From JBGOUJ01 sp041477005 (lineage in GTDB: Bacteria; Acidobacteriota; Terriglobia; Bryobacterales; JACQDG01): DNA of 8,206 bases. The position numbers were made by a program, and so were the translations under genes. Of this stretch, positions 4,355-8,206 are shown piece after piece. The stretch lies in assembly GCA_041477005.1 (NCBI GenBank), contig JBGOUJ010000353.1, forward strand, positions 1 through 8,206, given 5' to 3'. The notes below the pieces were generated by a model. That model was not told where the DNA came from. It did no database searches and was given only the letters and a program-made list of their open reading frames with translations. The first letter of the stretch is position 1. Each line of letters begins with the position of its first letter.

Positions 4355-7300
4355 CTATCGCAAGCCGGCCAGTTCCTGCAGCCGGCGCCAGTTGGCCAGG
4401 CGGTCTTGCTGGGCGAGCTTCAGAAATTCGTCGGGCTCGCCGTTGCCGTTGAAGTGGCGCGCGAAGCGGCCCTCGGTGCGGGCGAAGGCGACGAAGTCCA
4501 CCGGCTCGCCGGTCTTGGGGTTCTTGAACCAATCCTCCTTCACGACGGGGTTGCCTTGCAGGCTGAGGCAGTCGCGGAGGCGCTCGCCTTTGCGCGGATC
4601 GTACATCACCAGCGGGAAAGTGCGCGACTCGACGGCCAGCTTGGCCTGGGCCATGGCGCGGTCGTCCGGGATGCCGTGCTCGGGCATACAGGCGCCGTAG
4701 GCAATAATGACCGCCGGGCCGGGATAGGCGTTGGCCTCCATCACCGCGCGATAGAAATGGTTCAAGTGGGCGGCGGTGGTCTGAGCGACGAGGACGCCGG
4801 GATGCATCATGGCGATCTGCGCCAGCTCCTTGCGGTGCTCCCGCTTGCCGGGTCGCGCCTTGCCGAAAGCCGCCATCTTGGCGTTCTGGCCGGTGAAGGT
4901 GGCAGTGGAGCTCTGGCCGCCCGTGTTGGAGTAGACCTGCGTGTCGAGCACCAGCACCTTGATATCGAGCCCGGTCATGAGCATCCGGGAGAGCGATTGG
5001 AAGCCGATGTCGTAAAGCGCCCCGTCGCCGCCCACAACCCACAGCCGCCGCTCGGGATGGCCTTCCTGGTCCCAGCGCAGCCGGATGCCCATGGCGTCGG
5101 CGGGCGCATTCTCGAACAGCGAATTGGTCCAGGGGACCTTGAACGGGTTGAACGGGAAGGTCGAGCCAAAGACGCTGTTGCAGCCCGTCGCGGCCACGAT
5201 GCCCATCTCGGCCCCATAGACGAAGCCGGTGGCGGCGGTCATCAGCCGCAAGGCCGTGCCTTCGCCACAGCCCATGCAGGAGCCGGCGCCGCCCACGTAG
5301 AGCAGGGAGCGGTCGGCGAGCATCATGTCGCCGAGCGATTTCTCGTTGATGAATCGCGCCGGCGTGTCGGGCAGATGGTGGAACAGGTCCATGGTCCCGT
5401 CGTAGAGACTCAAGTCGACGTCCGACTTGGGCGCCATCTTCAGCGCTTCATGGGCGCCGCAGGCGGTGACGCACTCGCCGCAGCCTTTGCATTTGTCGGG
5501 ATCGATGAAGATGCCGAACAGGCCGCCCGTTTCGCCTCGCTTGACGAACAGGTCGTGATACTTGGTAGTGACGGTGAAATGCCCGCGCAGGCCGGCGCGC
5601 AGCTCGGGCCGCTCGATCCGGGCCAGGTGCTCGTCGAGCACAGGCGGCTCGACCACCCGCGCCAGGATGGCGGTGTCGGGGCACTCGTTGACGCAGTCCA
5701 TGCAGCCCACGCAGGCCGGGGCGAGGAGTTGGGGGATTTCAGGAGCGAGGTGGCGGAAGCTGCGGTGAACAGCGCTCGCCGCCGGCATCAGGCTGCGCGC
5801 CGCGTAGAGGTCGGCCTCCAGGTCGGCGTCGCGGCCGCGCGCGTAACTGCCAACCACGCGCTCGCAGAAGGCCGGCGCCACCAGGCCGCCATTGGCGGGC
5901 ACACAGGGAGCCTGCCAGCGCCACTGCGGCAACTCGGCGCCGGGGCGAACAGGCTCCTCCGGCGGCGGCGAGACTTCCACCACCTCGCTATATCCGCGGC
6001 GCGCCACGGCCAGGTTCTCGGCGATCACCTTCGGCCCTTGCTTGCCGAAGTACTTCTCGAGAACTTTGTCGAGCGAGGCAAACAACTGCTCTTCGCTCAG
6101 CCCGGCGCGCTCGCGGAAAGGGGTCAGACGCAGGAAAGCGCCCAGCAGGGCGATGCCCTGCATGCGCGTGTGAAGATCGGCGCGGCTGGAGCCCTCGCGC
6201 GCAAGGCGCCCCCCATCGAGGACCCACAGCCGCAGCCGTCGCTCGCGGATCGTCCGCCGCGCCTGAAGCGGCAGGCTCGCCCACGCCAACTCCGGCGGCA
6301 GATCGGACTGCAGATAGATCGTGCCGCCGGCGGCGAGGCCTTCGAGCGGATCGGCGTTGGCAAACGCCTGCGGGTTCTGCACGGCGACGAACTCCACCGT
6401 GTTGAGCTCGCTGTGCAGCCGCACCCGCTCGGGCGCGAGCGTTAGGTAATAGCTGGTAGGCAGACCCTTTTTCTCCGAGCCGTACTTGGAGAAGGCCTGC
6501 ACCTCCAGACCGAACAGATCGGCGGCCACGGAGGCGATCACCTTGTTGGTGGTGACCGAGCCGAAGCCGCCCACCGAGTGGCCTCGCAACGAGAAGGCGC
6601 CGGCGGGCCGCACGTCGGGATCCTCCGTGAGCGGCAGCTCGTCGGCGTGGTGGATCCCCAGCACGAAGGACCGCCAGCCGTTCCGCTCCATGTTGTCGGC
6701 GGCGGCGATGAAGTGGCCGGGCCGGATGTCGCGCCCGCCCAGGCCGGCCACGCCGGTAAACACCTCGGGAATCGACATGGAGCTGCCGGCCGGGCGAGCG
6801 AGGGCCTGATCGGTCAGTGCGGCCTTGACCTCCATGGCCAGCGGATTCGAGCCGGCCAGGGGCACATCCGCGCGCTCCAGGATCGTCACGGCGCGGCAGG
6901 GGCGCAACAGCTCGGCCAGCTCCGGCCCGGGGAAGGGGCGAAAGCTCGTCACCGTGACGGCGCCGATGCGCCTGCCGCGGCCGCGCAGGTGGTCGACGAC
7001 CGCCTCGGCGGCTTCCATCATCGTGCCGAGGCCGATCAACGCGTATTCGGCGTCCTCCATGCGGTAGGGCCGGACCAGCTTGTAACGGCGGCCGGTCAGC
7101 TCGCGAAACTCCTTCATGGCGGCGATCAGCGCCGGCTTGACGCGATCGTAGAAGTAGCGCTGCGCTACTTTGCCCTTCATGTAGCTGTCCTGGTTTTGTA
7201 CCGGGCCGCTCAGCGTCGGGTGCGCCGGGTCGAACAGGCTCTTGAGCCGTTCGGCCGGCGCGCCGACGAATGCCCGCATGAAATCGAGCTCGGGCAGGCG

Positions 7301-7918
7301 GAGGCTTTCGAGCGTGTGGGTGGTGAGGAAGCCATCCTGGACATTGAGAAACGGGGTCTCGGAATCTTCGGCGGCCCGGCGCGCGATCAAGGCCAGGTCG
7401 GCGGCCTCCTGCGCGTTGCGGCCGAACAGAATGCCCCACCCGCAGTCGGCCACGCCCATCACGTCGTCGTGGCCGCAGTGGATGTTGAGCGATTGGGAGG
7501 TCAGCGCCCGGGCGCCGATGTGAAATACAACCGGCAGCCGCTTGCCGGCGATCACATAGAGGACCTCTTTCATCAGGATTAAGCCCTGGCCGGAAGTGAA
7601 GTTGCTCACCCGGCCGCCGGCCAGCGCGAAGCCTTCGCAGGCTGAAGCCGAGCTGTGCTCCGACTCCGGCTCCAGAAACTCGAGCGGCTCACCCCATAGA
7701 TTCCGCTTGCCGTTGGCGAATTCAGCGGCGAAGCCGTCTCCCATCGGCGTGGAGGGTGTGATGGGATACGCGCACGCCGCCTGCACGATGTGCGACTCAA
7801 CCCAAACAACCGCGCCCGAACCGTCTGCGGTGGAAGCAATTCCGGGATAGCGAGGACTTGACAAGATCTCCTCCCACAAGAGCGTTTCTGCATTCGGAGT
7901 ACCAGATCCGTCAACCAT
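4355..7918 (-). CDS. nifJ: Pyruvate (2-oxoacid):ferredoxin/flavodoxin oxidoreductase, single-chain
   Basis: 1187 residues, the normal size for the one-chain enzyme, which decarboxylates pyruvate with CoA to acetyl-CoA and passes two electrons to ferredoxin or flavodoxin. Domains in order: alpha-like part with YPITPSTPMGD at 51-61, FTSGQGL at 107-113 and GARAL at 135-139; a swivel domain to about 430; the gamma-like part with RGHSVGGFGSVTTNKVIA at 445-462; a ferredoxin domain with CVGCMDCVNECP (Cys 736, 739, 742, 746) and CKGCGECVTAC (Cys 810, 813, 816, 820); and the thiamine diphosphate domain with GGDG at 963-966 and YSNTGGQSS at 996-1004. The proximal cluster ligands are Cys881, 884, 913 and 1077. 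All three [4Fe-4S] clusters are thus intact. The sequence is divergent from the classical clostridial/Desulfovibrio type, has about 30 extra N-terminal residues, and may prefer another 2-oxoacid. AGAGG lies 11 bases before the ATG, a slightly long gap. Confidence 0.93.
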   Translation of the reverse strand: MVDGSGTPNAETLLWEEILSSPRYPGIASTADGSGAVVWVESHIVQAACAYPITPSTPMGDGFAAEFANGKRNLWGEPLEFLEPESEHSSASACEGFALAGGRVSNFTSGQGLILMKEVLYVIAGKRLPVVFHIGARALTSQSLNIHCGHDDVMGVADCGWGILFGRNAQEAADLALIARRAAEDSETPFLNVQDGFLTTHTLESLRLPELDFMRAFVGAPAERLKSLFDPAHPTLSGPVQNQDSYMKGKVAQRYFYDRVKPALIAAMKEFRELTGRRYKLVRPYRMEDAEYALIGLGTMMEAAEAVVDHLRGRGRRIGAVTVTSFRPFPGPELAELLRPCRAVTILERADVPLAGSNPLAMEVKAALTDQALARPAGSSMSIPEVFTGVAGLGGRDIRPGHFIAAADNMERNGWRSFVLGIHHADELPLTEDPDVRPAGAFSLRGHSVGGFGSVTTNKVIASVAADLFGLEVQAFSKYGSEKKGLPTSYYLTLAPERVRLHSELNTVEFVAVQNPQAFANADPLEGLAAGGTIYLQSDLPPELAWASLPLQARRTIRERRLRLWVLDGGRLAREGSSRADLHTRMQGIALLGAFLRLTPFRERAGLSEEQLFASLDKVLEKYFGKQGPKVIAENLAVARRGYSEVVEVSPPPEEPVRPGAELPQWRWQAPCVPANGGLVAPAFCERVVGSYARGRDADLEADLYAARSLMPAASAVHRSFRHLAPEIPQLLAPACVGCMDCVNECPDTAILARVVEPPVLDEHLARIERPELRAGLRGHFTVTTKYHDLFVKRGETGGLFGIFIDPDKCKGCGECVTACGAHEALKMAPKSDVDLSLYDGTMDLFHHLPDTPARFINEKSLGDMMLADRSLLYVGGAGSCMGCGEGTALRLMTAATGFVYGAEMGIVAATGCNSVFGSTFPFNPFKVPWTNSLFENAPADAMGIRLRWDQEGHPERRLWVVGGDGALYDIGFQSLSRMLMTGLDIKVLVLDTQVYSNTGGQSSTATFTGQNAKMAAFGKARPGKREHRKELAQIAMMHPGVLVAQTTAAHLNHFYRAVMEANAYPGPAVIIAYGACMPEHGIPDDRAMAQAKLAVESRTFPLVMYDPRKGERLRDCLSLQGNPVVKEDWFKNPKTGEPVDFVAFARTEGRFARHFNGNGEPDEFLKLAQQDRLANWRRLQELAGLR

Positions 7919-8083
7919 TGAAAAGAAGACCTCTTAGCCTGGAATTGGCACGGTTGCTCCCCGGTGATTCTGCGCCATATCGCCCAGATCCGCAGCGCAC
8001 GGCCGCAGGAACCCGGCGGCTCCAGGAACTTAAACCCGTGGCGAACCCCTGGTCTTCAGGCACTTAAACAGGAAAGCGACCGG
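7919..8083. promoter_or_regulatory. Spacer between divergent nifJ-type gene and peroxidase fragment
   Basis: These 165 bases must contain the promoter of the leftward nifJ-type gene, since the preceding gene is on the other strand. I cannot pick a convincing -35/-10 pair. The main feature is the direct repeat listed separately. No heme-binding CxxCH codons occur in any plus-strand frame. Confidence 0.4.
8023..8069. repeat. 13-base direct repeat, two copies 34 bases apart
   Basis: CAGGAACTTAAAC at 8023-8035 and CAGGCACTTAAAC at 8057-8069 differ at one base. Read on the minus strand they are GTTTAAGTTCCTG and GTTTAAGTGCCTG. A 34-base period places both on roughly the same face of the helix, as expected for paired operator sites. 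They lie 105-151 bases upstream of the nifJ-type start and just before the peroxidase fragment. They may bind a regulator of the oxidoreductase gene, or mark the joint of an old deletion. The repeat is seen; both roles are inferred. Confidence 0.45.
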
Positions 8084-8206
8084 ATGGTTTTCAAAGTACC
8101 GTCGCTGCGGAACATCGACAAGACCAGGCCCTACTTCCACACTGGAAAAGTGGCGACCCCGGAGGAAGCGGTCAAGGAGATGGCGGAGTACCAACTGGGC
8201 GAGCAA
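8084..8206 (+). CDS. C-terminal fragment of di-heme cytochrome c peroxidase (MauG/CCP family), 5'-truncated, probable remnant
   Basis: The frame from ATG 8084 to the window edge reads as the C-terminal signature of bacterial cytochrome c peroxidases: FKVPSLRN, then PYFHTG, then VATPEEAVKEMAEYQLG, whose Met corresponds to the usual heme ligand of the C-terminal domain. A full enzyme is 300 residues or more and carries two CxxCH heme sites before this point. Here the same frame is open back only to 7922, its upstream residues do not resemble the family beyond about ESDR (codons just before 8084), no CxxCH occurs in any frame, and the divergent nifJ-type gene occupies the DNA beyond. So the heme domains are absent. 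AGGAAA at 8070-8075 could serve as a ribosome binding site, so a short product is possible. The 3' end lies outside the window. Family match is firm; status as gene or pseudogene is open. Confidence 0.8.
   Translation, partial: MVFKVPSLRNIDKTRPYFHTGKVATPEEAVKEMAEYQLGEQ

Noticed and set aside
4406..6445. A 679-codon open frame on the plus strand, antisense to the nifJ-type gene
   Set aside because: It lies wholly opposite a gene with full cofactor motifs. Its protein is an Ala/Gly/His/Arg-rich sequence with no family features, as expected for the complement of a high-GC3 gene where stop codons are rare.
5988..7439. A 483-codon minus-strand frame inside the nifJ-type gene, and a 334-codon plus-strand frame at 6578-7582
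   Set aside because: Both are Arg/Pro/Ala/Gly-rich frame shadows of the same gene with no motifs.
7945..7958. A sigma-54-like TTGGCACGGTTGCT on the plus strand
   Set aside because: The GG and GC elements are separated by 7 bases instead of the required 10, and it points toward the truncated peroxidase rather than the nifJ-type gene.

Overview
The window is GC-rich DNA with dense, high-GC3 genes, strong GGAGG-type ribosome binding sites and short spacers. The mixture of proteins (a divergent one-chain pyruvate:ferredoxin oxidoreductase, a Cys-rich membrane-anchored protein followed by an RsbRD-like protein, an LDH2-family dehydrogenase) suggests a soil-type bacterium. Acidobacteriota is my best guess, from memory of similar proteins; no rRNA or other marker gene is present to prove it.

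Left part (2-2651, plus strand). The window opens inside an LDH2/malate-lactate dehydrogenase family gene. A CmoB-like class I SAM methyltransferase gene follows almost directly. A leader of about 210 bases, rich in inverted repeats, then precedes a tight two-gene unit: a one-TM, ten-cysteine protein and an RsbRD-N-like helical protein, with the stop codon of the first inside the ribosome binding site of the second. On the minus strand, converging on this pair, is a small secreted protein with an Asp/His/Lys-rich N-terminus and an RcnB/CigR-like LPPG segment.

Middle (3082-3794). About 700 bases hold no gene I can recognise. The part from 3450 to 3720 has many perfect short inverted repeats and one weakly supported small minus-strand ORF.

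Right part (3795-7918, minus strand). A complete 1187-residue pyruvate (2-oxoacid):ferredoxin/flavodoxin oxidoreductase (nifJ type) is followed after 59 bases by a heme-type bacterioferritin, probably as one transcript. The first enzyme needs three [4Fe-4S] clusters and feeds low-potential electrons to ferredoxin or flavodoxin. The second stores iron and consumes oxidant, so the pair makes sense as oxygen-sensitive carbon metabolism plus iron handling.

Right edge (7919-8206). A 165-base spacer with a near-perfect 13-base direct repeat leads to a plus-strand stretch encoding only the C-terminal signature of a di-heme cytochrome c peroxidase (MauG/CCP family). The heme-binding N-terminal portion is missing and has no room to exist, so this looks like a 5'-truncated remnant.

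I found no rRNA, tRNA, CRISPR array or transposase. No clearly new multi-gene system is visible. The best candidates for something undescribed are the Cys-rich/RsbRD-like pair with its structured leader, and the hairpin-dense gene-free block beside the bacterioferritin gene.
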